Positions 44,481 to 53,388 of a stretch of 64,000 bases of DNA are shown in pieces. Under the pieces are notes generated by a model. It saw nothing but the letters and a program-made list of their open reading frames with translations, did no database searches and was not told where the DNA came from. Origin of the DNA: Parahaliea maris (lineage in GTDB: Bacteria > Pseudomonadota > Gammaproteobacteria > Pseudomonadales > Halieaceae). How positions within the stretch are numbered: position 1 is the stretch's first letter; each line of letters starts with the position of its first letter. The position numbers were made by a program, and so were the translations under genes. The DNA lies in the NCBI RefSeq assembly GCF_008064665.1, contig NZ_VRZA01000003.1, positions 310,001-374,000 on the forward strand, written 5' to 3'.

Positions 44481-45821
44481 ATGAAAATGTCTAACCCCCA
44501 AACCTGGCTTCGGTCCGCTCTGTTGGCGGTACCCGTGGTCGCAGCCCAGGTCGCTGTTTCCCAATTGCAGGCCGATCTGGGGTTTGTGCCACTGGCTGCA
44601 GCCGTGGCCCAGGAAAAGCAGGCCGATACGCGTGAAACGCGTAAGACGCCCGCTCTGCGCAACAAGGTGTATGAGAAACTGGCCGAGGCCCAGACGGCCG
44701 CGGAAGCCCAGGATTTCAACACTGCCGCCAAAGTTCTCGACGAGATGCTGGCGGGCCGCCGTGATAACGAGCTGAACTCCTACGAGCTGGCCAACGTGTA
44801 CAACCTGTACGCGTTCATCCACTACTCGCGGGAAGATTACGACAAGGCCCTGCAGGCCTACGAAAACGTGATCAAGCAGCCCGATATCCCGCTGGCCATG
44901 GAGATCAACACCCGTTACACCGTAGCTCAGCTGTACTTCGTGCAGGAGCAGTGGCAAAAGGGTATCACCGCCCTGAAGGCGTGGTTCGAGATGACGGATA
45001 CCCCCAACGCCAACGCCTACGTGCTGCTGGCCCAGGGTTACTACCAGATCAAGGACTACGACCAGTCGCTGGCCAATGTGAACAAAGCGATCGACATGTA
45101 CCGTGCCGATGGCAAGATTCCCAAAGAGCAGTGGCTGAACCTGGCTCGCTTCCTCTACTTCGACAAGAACGACGTCAACAATGCCGTCGCTGTTCTCGAA
45201 GAGCTGCTGACCCACTACCCGAAGAAGGACTACTGGGTTCAGCTGTCGCACATGTACGGCGAGCAGAAGAAAGAGTCTGTGCAACTTGCAGCGATGGAAA
45301 CTGCTTACGTCCAGGATCTGCTTGCCAACGGTACCGAACAGGTCACCATGGCCTATCTCTACCTGAATGGTGAGGTGCCCTGGAAGGCGGCGAAGGTGAT
45401 CGACAAAGGTCTCAAGAACGAGAGCATCGACCCGACCTCCAAGAACTATGAAATTCTTGGTAACGCCTTCCGTCAGGCTCAGGAAGTGGACAAGGCCATC
45501 CCCGCGATGGAGCAGGCCGCAGCCAAGTCAGACGACGGCGAGTTGTACGCACGTCTTGGGAATATCTACCTCGACGGTGAGCAGTACGACCAGGCCATCG
45601 ACGCCATCAACAAGGGCCTGCAGCGCGGTGGTGTTAAACGCCCCGACAATGCTCGCCTGGTGCTGGGCATGGCCTACTTCGAGAAGAAGCAGTACGCCAA
45701 GGCGCGGGAGGCCTTCCAGGCCGCGGGCCGCGACAAGCGCTCCGAGAAGTTCGCGAGTCAATGGATCAAGTACATGGATTCCGAACTGGATCGTCAGAAG
45801 AAGCTTGCGGACGGTGGCTGA
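44481..45821 (+). CDS. TPR-repeat periplasmic protein of the TonB operon
   Basis: 446 residues: N-terminal hydrophobic signal (LRSALLAVPVVAAQVAVSQL), then multiple tetratricopeptide repeats (LANVYNLYAFIHYSREDYDKALQAYENVI, NAYVLLAQGYYQIKDYDQSL, LYARLGNIYLDGEQYDQAI are examples shown in part). TPR proteins commonly close TtpC-type TonB operons; a role as a scaffold or envelope coupling factor is inferred. A strong terminator follows 26 bp after the stop. Confidence 0.9.
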   Translation: MKMSNPQTWLRSALLAVPVVAAQVAVSQLQADLGFVPLAAAVAQEKQADTRETRKTPALRNKVYEKLAEAQTAAEAQDFNTAAKVLDEMLAGRRDNELNSYELANVYNLYAFIHYSREDYDKALQAYENVIKQPDIPLAMEINTRYTVAQLYFVQEQWQKGITALKAWFEMTDTPNANAYVLLAQGYYQIKDYDQSLANVNKAIDMYRADGKIPKEQWLNLARFLYFDKNDVNNAVAVLEELLTHYPKKDYWVQLSHMYGEQKKESVQLAAMETAYVQDLLANGTEQVTMAYLYLNGEVPWKAAKVIDKGLKNESIDPTSKNYEILGNAFRQAQEVDKAIPAMEQAAAKSDDGELYARLGNIYLDGEQYDQAIDAINKGLQRGGVKRPDNARLVLGMAYFEKKQYAKAREAFQAAGRDKRSEKFASQWIKYMDSELDRQKKLADGG

Positions 45822-45847
45822 TATCCAGCCATCCCGTTAGCTGAACG

Positions 45848-45877
45848 AAAAAAAGGAGCCGTGAGGCTCCTTTTTTT
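45848..45877. terminator. Bidirectional Rho-independent terminator
   Basis: AAAAAAAGGAGCC / GGCTCCTTTTTTT with a GTGA loop. The A- and T-runs on the two sides allow termination of the TonB operon on the plus strand and of the cold-shock gene on the minus strand. Confidence 0.93.
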
Positions 45878-45900
45878 ATGGGATCGTGGGTGCGATCCGC

Positions 45901-46107
45901 TTAGATAGCGACAACATTCTCAGCCTGGGGGCCTTTCTGTCCGTCAGTCACGTTGAACTCGACCTTTTGGCCGTCTGCCAGGGTTTTGAAACCATCCCCC
46001 TGGATGGCACTGAAGTGAACGAAAACGTCAGGGCCGTTCTCGCGCTCGATAAAGCCGAAGCCCTTGGTTTCGTTGAACCACTTTACGGTGCCGGTTTCTG
46101 TAGCCAT
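45901..46107 (-). CDS. Cold-shock domain protein (CspA family)
   Basis: 68 residues from the ATG at 46107 ([20 protein letters not shown]). It has the RNA-binding motifs RNP1 (KGFGFI) and RNP2 (VFVHFSAI) and acts as an RNA chaperone. The in-frame extension upstream is more likely a structured 5' leader, as is usual for csp genes. It shares the terminator with the TonB operon. Whether it is cold-induced or constitutive cannot be told. Confidence 0.95.
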   Translation of the reverse strand: MATETGTVKWFNETKGFGFIERENGPDVFVHFSAIQGDGFKTLADGQKVEFNVTDGQKGPQAENVVAI

Positions 46108-46378
46108 ATGTATTACCTGTATTACGTTGGCATTCCTGTGGATGCCGGGATTAGTCATTATTTATGATCAACGAACCGAGGAACTTTGGGAACTTCGACC
46201 GCATGCATAAATACCGCTGATCACTCAGCATCTTTGAGTGTATCACTGCTGTGCGAACCGTCCAGAAGCATGGCCAGTACTTATTTTGGGAATATTGCGG
46301 ATTTTCTGGCCAGCTTCAGCCCGGCTTCATCTGTGAGGGAGAGACTGCCCGTCGTTATTGGATACCATCGAGGACCTT

Positions 46379-47035
46379 GTGCGCGTACTGCTTGTAGAAG
46401 ATGACCAGCAACTGGGTGAGTCTCTGGAAGCGGCCCTGCGCCTGGAGGGTTATGCGGTGGACTGGCTCACCTCCGGGGAGCCGGTGCGCTCGACACTGAG
46501 CGCGACACCCTACGACCTGTTGGTTCTGGACCTCGGCCTGCCGGGGGTTCCGGGGATGCAGGTGCTGCGCCAGTTGCGCGCCGACAAGCACCGCCTTCCG
46601 GTGCTGCTGCTCACCGCCCGCAATACCCTGGCAGACAAGGTCGACGGCCTGGACAGTGGCGCAGATGACTACCTGGCCAAACCTTTCGAACTGGATGAAC
46701 TGTTCGCCCGGCTGCGCTCACTGCTGCGGCGAGAGTCCAGCCTGCGCAGCCAGCAACTCGAGGCGGCGGGTATCCAGATGGACCCGGTGAACCGTCATGT
46801 CGAGTTTGCCGGGGAGCCTGTCTCTCTCACTGCCCGGGAGTTCGCCATTCTGGAAATTCTTGTGCGTAACGCCGGCCGTTTCGTGTCCCGGGCGCGGCTG
46901 GAAGAGGGTATCTACAGCTGGGGGGAAGAGGTGGGGTCCAATACCGTCGAAGTCTATGTTTCCCGGCTGCGGAAACGATTTGGCAGTGACAGTATCGAAA
47001 CCATGCGCGGAGTCGGCTACCGGATGAACCGCTGA
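46379..47035 (+). CDS. OmpR-family response regulator (QseB/PmrA-like)
   Basis: 218 residues from a GTG at 46379 (MRVLLVEDDQQLGESLEAAL), with AGGA four bases upstream; a TTG at 46358 is less likely. Receiver domain with phospho-acceptor Asp51 (LLVLDLGLPG) and the conserved Lys in LAKPF, followed by a winged-helix DNA-binding domain (VGSNTVEVYVSRLRKRFG). The stop overlaps the kinase start (TGATG). The target genes are unknown. Confidence 0.92.
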   Translation: MRVLLVEDDQQLGESLEAALRLEGYAVDWLTSGEPVRSTLSATPYDLLVLDLGLPGVPGMQVLRQLRADKHRLPVLLLTARNTLADKVDGLDSGADDYLAKPFELDELFARLRSLLRRESSLRSQQLEAAGIQMDPVNRHVEFAGEPVSLTAREFAILEILVRNAGRFVSRARLEEGIYSWGEEVGSNTVEVYVSRLRKRFGSDSIETMRGVGYRMNR

Positions 47036-48435
47036 TGCGCTCGCTGCGACGTCGACTTACCTGGATTCTGCTGGGCCTGATCCTGTTCTCCTGGATAGGT
47101 TCTGCAGTGGTCACGGTATTTTACGCAGGCCGGGTGCTGGTGGCGCAGGTGGATCGCCAGTTGGAGCAGTATGCGGGCCTGGTGAGCTATATTTCCGACG
47201 TGTTCGAGCGTCAACTCGATGCCGGCCTGCCGCTGCCGGAACCCTGGCTGGACGAGCACCTGCGGGCGCAACACAGTGAACCGCTGGTAATGGATGGTGC
47301 CGGAGGCGTTGAAAACGAGGTGGCTCCTGCGCTCAATGTCTGGCTGGACGGTCGCCTGCTGGCGGTGTTCGAGGACTCCCCCCGATTTCCGATGCCGGAG
47401 CAGCCCGGGTTTTCCTTCCGCCGGCTGGGGCACGACGGTAGCCACTGGCGACTTTACAGCCGGTTGGACCCGGAAGTCGGCCTGTGGATTGTGGTGGGCA
47501 TCGACATGGATCAGGCTCGCTGGTCCATGCTGGGCACCCTGGCCCGGGTGTTGTTTCCCCTCCTGATCATTGTGCCGCTGACCCTGGTGATCCTCTACTT
47601 CGGCGTGCAGCGGGGCCTGCGGCCTTTGCGGCTACTGACCGAACAGATCGGTCGGCGCAGCCCCCAGGCTCTGGAGCCGGTGCAGGTGAGGGCGGTACCG
47701 ATAGAGGTCAAGCCGGTCATCGCGGCGCTCAACGCACTGCTGGAGCGATTGGCGACAGCGCTGGAAAGCGAGCAGCGGTTTACCGCCAACGCCGCCCATG
47801 AGCTGACAACGCCGCTGGCGGCCATCAAGGCCGAAGTCCAGCTGTGCCAGCGCCTGCTGGAGGACGACAAGGCACGGGGGATGCTTGACCGGATCGCCGC
47901 GCGAGTCGATCGTGCCCATCACACGGTGGAGCAGTTGTTGACCCTGGCTCGTCTTGACCCGGATCGTCCGCAAGAGACCGAGCGGGTGAACCTGGAGCAC
48001 CTGGTGCGGGAAGTCGTGGCGGAAACGGCTCACCTGGCGCCGGAGCGACAGCTTGGTATCAACACCGAAGGAGTGGAGCCGGTTTCGATGACGGGCAGCC
48101 GTGAGGCGCTGTCCATCCTGCTGCGAAACCTGCTGACCAATGCGTTGCGCTATGCAAGCCAGGGCAGTGAAGTCGTGGTGGCCCTGGCGACGATGGACTC
48201 GGGCGAGGTGGAGTTGCGCATCAGTAACGATTGCGAGCCGTTGTCAGACGATGAATTCGAGCGGCTGGCACAGCGCTTTTTCCGGGTTCCCGGCAGCCCG
48301 GGTTCCGGTGCTGGCCTCGGCCTGTCGATTGTCGAACGGGTCGCCGCGCTGCACAGGGCGCAATTGTCGACCGGGGCGGGGCAGGACGGTAGGGGGTTCG
48401 TTGCGCGGGTTCGCTTTGCGCAGCCGTCAGCCTAG
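47035..48435 (+). CDS. Sensor histidine kinase (QseC/PmrB-like)
   Basis: 466 residues: two membrane helices (WILLGLILFSWIGSAVVTVFY and LARVLFPLLIIVPLTLVILYF) flanking a periplasmic sensor of about 130 residues, a HAMP-like linker, the phospho-acceptor His255 in ANAAHELTTPLAAIK, and a C-terminal ATPase (NLLTNALRYA, GSGAGLGLSIVERV). It forms a two-component pair with the preceding regulator. The signal sensed is unknown. Its end overlaps the glk end tail-to-tail by 9 bp. Confidence 0.92.
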   Translation: MRSLRRRLTWILLGLILFSWIGSAVVTVFYAGRVLVAQVDRQLEQYAGLVSYISDVFERQLDAGLPLPEPWLDEHLRAQHSEPLVMDGAGGVENEVAPALNVWLDGRLLAVFEDSPRFPMPEQPGFSFRRLGHDGSHWRLYSRLDPEVGLWIVVGIDMDQARWSMLGTLARVLFPLLIIVPLTLVILYFGVQRGLRPLRLLTEQIGRRSPQALEPVQVRAVPIEVKPVIAALNALLERLATALESEQRFTANAAHELTTPLAAIKAEVQLCQRLLEDDKARGMLDRIAARVDRAHHTVEQLLTLARLDPDRPQETERVNLEHLVREVVAETAHLAPERQLGINTEGVEPVSMTGSREALSILLRNLLTNALRYASQGSEVVVALATMDSGEVELRISNDCEPLSDDEFERLAQRFFRVPGSPGSGAGLGLSIVERVAALHRAQLSTGAGQDGRGFVARVRFAQPSA

Positions 48436-49392
48436 TGGGGCGTGGGCGGCACCGATGAGTCCGGGCTGGGCGGTGGTGATCAGGTAGATTGGAACGCCCT
48501 GGAGATGCTCGGTCATTGCTCCCTTGTGCTGGAAGCGGGCCAGGAACTGGCTGTTCTCGAGGAATCCGACTAATCGCGGCAGTATGCCACCGGCCAGGAA
48601 CAAGCCGCCGTAACTGCCTGTGGCCAGCACGAAGTCGCCGCAGGTGGAGCCAAGCAGGTTGCAGAAATGGACCAGCGCATCCCGGCACAGGGGGTCCTCA
48701 CCGCTGAGAGCGCGCTGGGAAATATCGGCCGGTGACAGGGCCTCGGGCGCGGTATCCCGCAGTTCCGCCAGGGATTGGTAGAGCCTTTGCAGGCCGGGGC
48801 CGGAGACCAGCAACTCGGTAAATATATTGTCATGGCGAGCCAGCAGCAGCCGAAACAGCTCCAGTTCCTCTGCGGTATTGGGTGACAGGCTCATGTGTCC
48901 CGGCTCGCACGCCGTGGCGTGGTAGCCACCACGGATCAACTCTACGGTGGCGCCGCCGAGCCCCGTGCCCGGGCCGACCACCGCCAGGCGCCGGGAGGTG
49001 CCGGGTCGCCCCGGGTATAGCAGCTGCCGGTCGTTTTCCCGAAGGTGGGGCAGTGCGTAGGCATTGCCTTCGAAATCGTTGATCCAGCCCGAGGTGGTGA
49101 AGTTGAAGCGGGAAGTCAGTTCGCTGCGGGAGAAAGACCAGTCCATGTTGATCATGTGAACACGGTCGCCCTCGAGTGGCGCCGCGATCGCAAAGCATGC
49201 CGCCAGCGGCGGCGGCTCATTGAGCTGGTCCAGCCAGTTGGCAATAACATCCTCAAATCGGGCGTGGTCGCGGTTGATATAGGTGCGCAGGGCGCGATAC
49301 TCGTCGCGACTGGCATCGTACAGTGCGAGCCGCGAATTGGTGCCGCCGATATCGGCAACCAGGCGGGTGCCCTCGTTCCATTGACTGCTCAT
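48427..49392 (-). CDS. glk: Glucokinase
   Basis: ATP-dependent phosphorylation of glucose to glucose 6-phosphate. It has 321 residues from the ATG at 49392 (MSSQWNEGTRLVADIGGTNSR); the longer frame upstream overlaps pyk. Phosphate-binding LVADIGGTNSRLAL, VVGPGTGLGGATVEL and a substrate-binding segment ASEPGHMSL-like (ACEPGHMSL) fit the bacterial Glk family. The start overlaps the pyk stop by ATGA, so the two genes are translationally coupled and central glucose catabolism is likely. Confidence 0.93.
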   Translation of the reverse strand: MSSQWNEGTRLVADIGGTNSRLALYDASRDEYRALRTYINRDHARFEDVIANWLDQLNEPPPLAACFAIAAPLEGDRVHMINMDWSFSRSELTSRFNFTTSGWINDFEGNAYALPHLRENDRQLLYPGRPGTSRRLAVVGPGTGLGGATVELIRGGYHATACEPGHMSLSPNTAEELELFRLLLARHDNIFTELLVSGPGLQRLYQSLAELRDTAPEALSPADISQRALSGEDPLCRDALVHFCNLLGSTCGDFVLATGSYGGLFLAGGILPRLVGFLENSQFLARFQHKGAMTEHLQGVPIYLITTAQPGLIGAAHAPLG

Positions 49393-50837
49393 GTGACCGG
49401 CAGAATTTTCATGATATTGGTGGCACCCGGGTGACCCATCACCATCCCGAAGGTCAACAGGATGGAGTCTCCCCCCTGGAGGTAGCCCTCGCCGCGGAGA
49501 AACTCGATGGCGCTGGTCTCGATCTCTTCCTGGCCGAAGGCCTCGGCGTCGAAGTAAAGCGGTACCACACCCCGGCACAGGCTCAGCTTCTGCAGGGTTT
49601 CGCTGTGACTGCTGAGCGCGAAAATAGGCAGCCCGGAGCTGAGTCGGGACATCAGCCGTGGGGTAGTACCCGACTCAGTCAGGCAGGCGATGCCGCGCAC
49701 ATTGGGGTAGTGATTGGCGGCGTAGATCGCCGACATGGCGATGGTTTCCTGGGCGCTGGAGAACTGCCGGTCGAGGCGATAGCGCGAGGTGCGCGCAACC
49801 GGGTGGCGTTCGGCGCCGAGGGCGGCATCGGCCATTGCGCTCACCACTTCCACAGGGAAGCTGCCGACCGCCGTCTCCGCTGAGAGCATGACGGCGTCAG
49901 TGCCGTCCAGTACGGCGTTGGCCACGTCAAATACTTCGGCCCGGGTCGGGAGTGGATTGCTGATCATGGATTCCATCATCTGGGTGGCGGTAATCACCAC
50001 CCTGTCCGCTTTGCGGGCCCGGGAGATCAGGTCCTTCTGGATGCCGATGAGCTGGGCGTCGCCCACCTCCACGCCCAGGTCACCCCGGGCGACCATGATG
50101 CCGAAGCCCGCTTCGAGGATGTGGTTGAGGGTCTCTTCGTCGGCGACCACTTCGGCGCGCTCGATCTTGGCGATAATTGCCGGGCTCAGGTTGTGTTGCG
50201 CCAGCAGGTCCCGGGTCTGGTAGATATCTGCGGCGCTGGAGACAAATGACACAGCCACGAAGTCCGGTTTCACCTGGGCGAGGCTGTCGATATCAGCGAT
50301 ATCCTTGCTAGTCAGGGCTGGAGCGGCCAGGCCCCCGCCAAGACGATTGATGCCTTTGCGAGAGCTGAGCTTGCCTCCCTGGGTCACGGTGCATTCCACG
50401 ACGCCACTGGCGACGGCATCCACCTGCATGCGCAGGCGGCCATCGTCCAGCAGCAGGGTATCGCCCGGCCGCACGTTGTCGCACAGTTCGCGGTAGTCCA
50501 GCCCCACTCCCTGGGCGTTGCCCTCTCCCTCGGGAATGTTCAGGTCCAGCGAGAAGCGATCGCCCGCCGCGAGGTCTACGGCGCCATCGCGAAAGGTGCT
50601 GATACGGATCTTGGGGCCCTGCAGGTCCGCGAGGATACCGACATACTGGCCCGCTGCAGCGGCCCGTTTGCGGATGCGCCGGGCAACCTCGGCATGGTGT
50701 TCAGCGGAGCCGTGACTGAAGTTGAGCCGGAAGACATTCACTCCGGCGGCAATCAGTTTGGCCAGCATGGTCTCCGACTCACTGCCGGGGCCGATCGTCG
50801 CCACAATCTTGGTGCGGCGATTAACCTTGGGTGTCAC
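49389..50837 (-). CDS. pyk: Pyruvate kinase
   Basis: Converts PEP and ADP to pyruvate and ATP. It has 482 residues (E. coli PykA is 480). N-terminal RRTKIVATIGPGS, the Mg-binding VFRLNFSHG, the catalytic IIAKIERAE (Lys) and MVARGDLGVEV, and MLSAETAVGSFPVEVV are visible. Upstream of glk with a 4-bp overlap. About 170 bp separate it from glpQ on the same strand. Confidence 0.95.
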   Translation of the reverse strand: MTPKVNRRTKIVATIGPGSESETMLAKLIAAGVNVFRLNFSHGSAEHHAEVARRIRKRAAAAGQYVGILADLQGPKIRISTFRDGAVDLAAGDRFSLDLNIPEGEGNAQGVGLDYRELCDNVRPGDTLLLDDGRLRMQVDAVASGVVECTVTQGGKLSSRKGINRLGGGLAAPALTSKDIADIDSLAQVKPDFVAVSFVSSAADIYQTRDLLAQHNLSPAIIAKIERAEVVADEETLNHILEAGFGIMVARGDLGVEVGDAQLIGIQKDLISRARKADRVVITATQMMESMISNPLPTRAEVFDVANAVLDGTDAVMLSAETAVGSFPVEVVSAMADAALGAERHPVARTSRYRLDRQFSSAQETIAMSAIYAANHYPNVRGIACLTESGTTPRLMSRLSSGLPIFALSSHSETLQKLSLCRGVVPLYFDAEAFGQEEIETSAIEFLRGEGYLQGGDSILLTFGMVMGHPGATNIMKILPVT

Positions 50838-51008
50838 ACTCCTGTCCTTTATGTGCGGGGGCGGCGAATTCGGGAACGTACACGCGCTTGTAGGATTTGT
50901 AGGGGTTGCGCGTGAACATGTCAGCTGTCAGGAGAGAATAATGCCCTGTTCGACGCCTGATCGCCAGAGGCAGTGGCTTCACGGTGGTGTCCGCCGGAGG
51001 GATTCGGA

Positions 51009-52040
51009 TTAGCGGGTTTTGTCGATCCGGTCGATATGTTCCCGGGCCAGGTCGGGAAAATCCGTGAACAGGCCGTCTACGCCCAGCTCTTCGATAAACA
51101 ATTCCAGCAGGCGCTCAAAACTCGCGATGCCCGGTGGCAGCTGGTCGCGGCGAAAGGTATAGGGGTGGACTGCCAGTTGCCGGGCGTGGGCGCGTGCCAC
51201 CAGGTCGGTAAACCGGGGTTCACCGTCGGGGCCCGGGCCCTGGTAGATCTGCATCAGCCAGGGGCCGATACCATCCGCATAGCGGGCAATTTCTGCCAGA
51301 CCCTGGTCGGTCTGGAGATGGGCGTAATCCACCTCACTGTCTTCGCCCCAGCTGTTGTCGGCGATCAATTGAATCAGGGGCAGGGGCGTCTTCAGGTCTT
51401 CCCGCAGATAGCGCAGGGTGGCGTCGTCAAAGCACTGCAGGAAAACCGCATCGGAACGTTCAGCGTAACCGCTGGCGGCAAGCACCTCGAGGATGCGCAC
51501 GGCGATATCCTGGCCTTCACGGCGGTGGAAGCGCGGTGCCTTGAGTTCGATATATAACCCCGCTTCCCGGCTCCGGCTGGCGTTGAGGCCGCTGATCAGG
51601 GCGATTTCCTCGGCCAGCGTGGGGACTGCCAAGCCGGTCGGCCCCGGGGGAAAGCGGCCCGGAAACACCGGGCTGCCGTCGGGCTCAAGGCGTTCCAGTG
51701 CCTGTAGCTGGCGAATTTCGCTGAGATCGAAATCAATGGCGTAGAAGCGGCCGTCGTTACGGGCCCGCGCAGGAAAGCGGCTGGCGACGTCGGTGGTGGC
51801 GTCCAGGTAGATGTCATGCAGTACGATGGGCACGCCATCCCGGGTGAGGACCACATCCTGCTCGATGAAATCCGCCCCCATGCCGTGGGCCAGCGCCTTG
51901 GCCGCCAGGGTGTGCTCCGGCAGGTAACCGCTGGCGCCCCGGTGGGCGATAACCAGCGGCGTGCGTGGCTCAGTCATGGCCTTATCGCCCGCCAGCAGAA
52001 GCAGGGCCAGGAGACCGGCGCGCCAGTGCTTGGCGGCCAT
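51009..52040 (-). CDS. glpQ: Glycerophosphodiester phosphodiesterase, periplasmic
   Basis: Hydrolyses deacylated phospholipids to sn-glycerol 3-phosphate and an alcohol in the periplasm. It has 343 residues with an N-terminal signal (WRAGLLALLLLAG). Catalytic motifs: LVIAHRGASGYLPEHTL (first His-Arg), FIEQDVVLTRDGVPIVLHD (Glu, Asp, second His). Length and motifs match GlpQ rather than cytoplasmic UgpQ. It lies 3 bp after the binding-protein gene on the same strand. Confidence 0.94.
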   Translation of the reverse strand: MAAKHWRAGLLALLLLAGDKAMTEPRTPLVIAHRGASGYLPEHTLAAKALAHGMGADFIEQDVVLTRDGVPIVLHDIYLDATTDVASRFPARARNDGRFYAIDFDLSEIRQLQALERLEPDGSPVFPGRFPPGPTGLAVPTLAEEIALISGLNASRSREAGLYIELKAPRFHRREGQDIAVRILEVLAASGYAERSDAVFLQCFDDATLRYLREDLKTPLPLIQLIADNSWGEDSEVDYAHLQTDQGLAEIARYADGIGPWLMQIYQGPGPDGEPRFTDLVARAHARQLAVHPYTFRRDQLPPGIASFERLLELFIEELGVDGLFTDFPDLAREHIDRIDKTR

Positions 52041-52043
52041 CGG

Positions 52044-52853
52044 TCAGGGCAGGGCGGCAAGCCAGCTGGTTTCTTCGAGCCATTGCTTGCGCAGCTTGGT
52101 CAGTACGCCGATACGGGTGTAGGCCTCGACATAGTTATCCACCAGATTGAAGAACTCGCGATCATCCTTGTTCAGGGCGATACCAATCGGCTCCACCGTC
52201 AGTGGGTTGTCGAGAGTGACCAGCCCCCGTTCGGGAAAGCGCAGTACCGAGAGCCGGCACACCGGCATGTCGGCCACCATGCCATCGGCGTCGCCATCGA
52301 GTATGAGCTTGACCGCCTCGTCGTAGTGGTCGACCTCAATCAGGGCTGCCTCGGGTGCAGCCTCCCGCACGAAGTCGGCACTGGTCGAATTTTTCAGGGC
52401 CGCCAGAGTCAGGTCTCCCCGATTGAACTCCTCCGAGCCCGATACCTTCGCGAGCACGGAATCGCGGGTCAGCAGCGATTTGCCGGACATCATGTAAGGA
52501 CCCACAAACGCCGCCTGCTCACTGCGTTCCGGCGTAATGGCCATGCCCGAGATCACCAGGTCGATGGTGCCGTCGTCCAGCGAGGTCATCAGGTCGCCAA
52601 AGGGCATCACCTTGATCTCCAGCTTGACCCGCATGGCGTTGGCCAGCGCCCTGGCCAGATCCACGTCGAAGCCCATCAGCGTCTTGTCCCGGCTCAGCAT
52701 GTTGAGGGGGGGCTGGTCGGCTGTCATGCCCACTTTCAGGGTCTTGAAGTCAATCACGCGCTGCAGAGTCTGCCCCGCGTGAGTGACCGCAGGCAGCGCC
52801 AGTGCCAGGACGGTGAGGCTGGTGAGGAAAAGACGTCGGATCATTCCGGGCAT
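52044..52853 (-). CDS. Periplasmic substrate-binding protein (amino-acid type, SBP_bac_3)
   Basis: 269 residues from the ATG at 52853, chosen for the GGGAG six bases upstream; 52844 is an alternative. Signal peptide IRRLFLTSLTVLALALPAVTHA, then a family 3 solute-binding fold (LKVGMTADQPPLNM, MGFDVDLARALANAM, IDLVISGMAITPERSEQAAF). No permease or ATPase genes are adjacent, so it may be an orphan binding protein or feed a sensor. It is probably co-transcribed with glpQ. Confidence 0.88.
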   Translation of the reverse strand: MPGMIRRLFLTSLTVLALALPAVTHAGQTLQRVIDFKTLKVGMTADQPPLNMLSRDKTLMGFDVDLARALANAMRVKLEIKVMPFGDLMTSLDDGTIDLVISGMAITPERSEQAAFVGPYMMSGKSLLTRDSVLAKVSGSEEFNRGDLTLAALKNSTSADFVREAAPEAALIEVDHYDEAVKLILDGDADGMVADMPVCRLSVLRFPERGLVTLDNPLTVEPIGIALNKDDREFFNLVDNYVEAYTRIGVLTKLRKQWLEETSWLAALP

Positions 52854-52954
52854 GTGGGTCTCCCAATAGCTTGCGGGCACTTCCAGCGCCCGGGTATGAA
52901 TGCCCTCAGGCAGGCGCGCTGGCCTGTAGCTGAAGGCAGTTGGTCTGTAGCCGG

Positions 52955-53224
52955 TCAGAACACGCAGTGCTTGGCGTAGTCTGCCGCCTCGTTGCTGCTC
53001 CAGTCACCCTTGGGCTTCTCTGCCAGTGCTTCGCACCAGGCTTCCGAGCCCACAGTGGTGCCCTCAAACACGCAGTGGCTGGCAAAGGTGACAGCATCGT
53101 CTGCAGTCCACTCGGACTTGGACTGGGCCTTCTTGTCCTCACACCACCCCTCGCTGCCGGGTTCATTGCTACAGCCCGCAAGCGACAAGCCACCTGCCAA
53201 CAACAGTACACGCCAGTTTCTCAT
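52955..53224 (-). CDS. Lipoprotein with two tandem DUF3012 units
   Basis: 89 residues from the ATG at 53224. Signal peptide with lipobox LSLAGCSN, then two copies of a roughly 31-residue unit: GSEGWCEDKKAQSKSEWTAD and GSEAWCEALAEKPKGDWSSN, each ending in a HCVF motif. Two cysteines per unit suggest one disulfide each. This is the DUF3012 family; I recall most members as having one unit. Function unknown. Confidence 0.82.
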   Translation of the reverse strand: MRNWRVLLLAGGLSLAGCSNEPGSEGWCEDKKAQSKSEWTADDAVTFASHCVFEGTTVGSEAWCEALAEKPKGDWSSNEAADYAKHCVF

Positions 53225-53388
53225 TGTAGTTTCCTCGCACCGGTAGAGAACGATGTCACCCAGTATGGCATCGTTCTGCGCATCTGTGACAATTACACTA
53301 TGCTGGTTACCGAGTTCTTGATCGATACCAGTGCCTCGAGGCCCCCCCGGGCCGGCGCGGCAACCCAATCCAGGAGGCAGGACAGGCG

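Noticed and set aside
50888-50903. Direct repeat TTGTAGG upstream of pyk as a HexR-type operator
   Set aside because: Half-sites are in direct rather than inverted orientation and do not match the HexR palindrome as I recall it.
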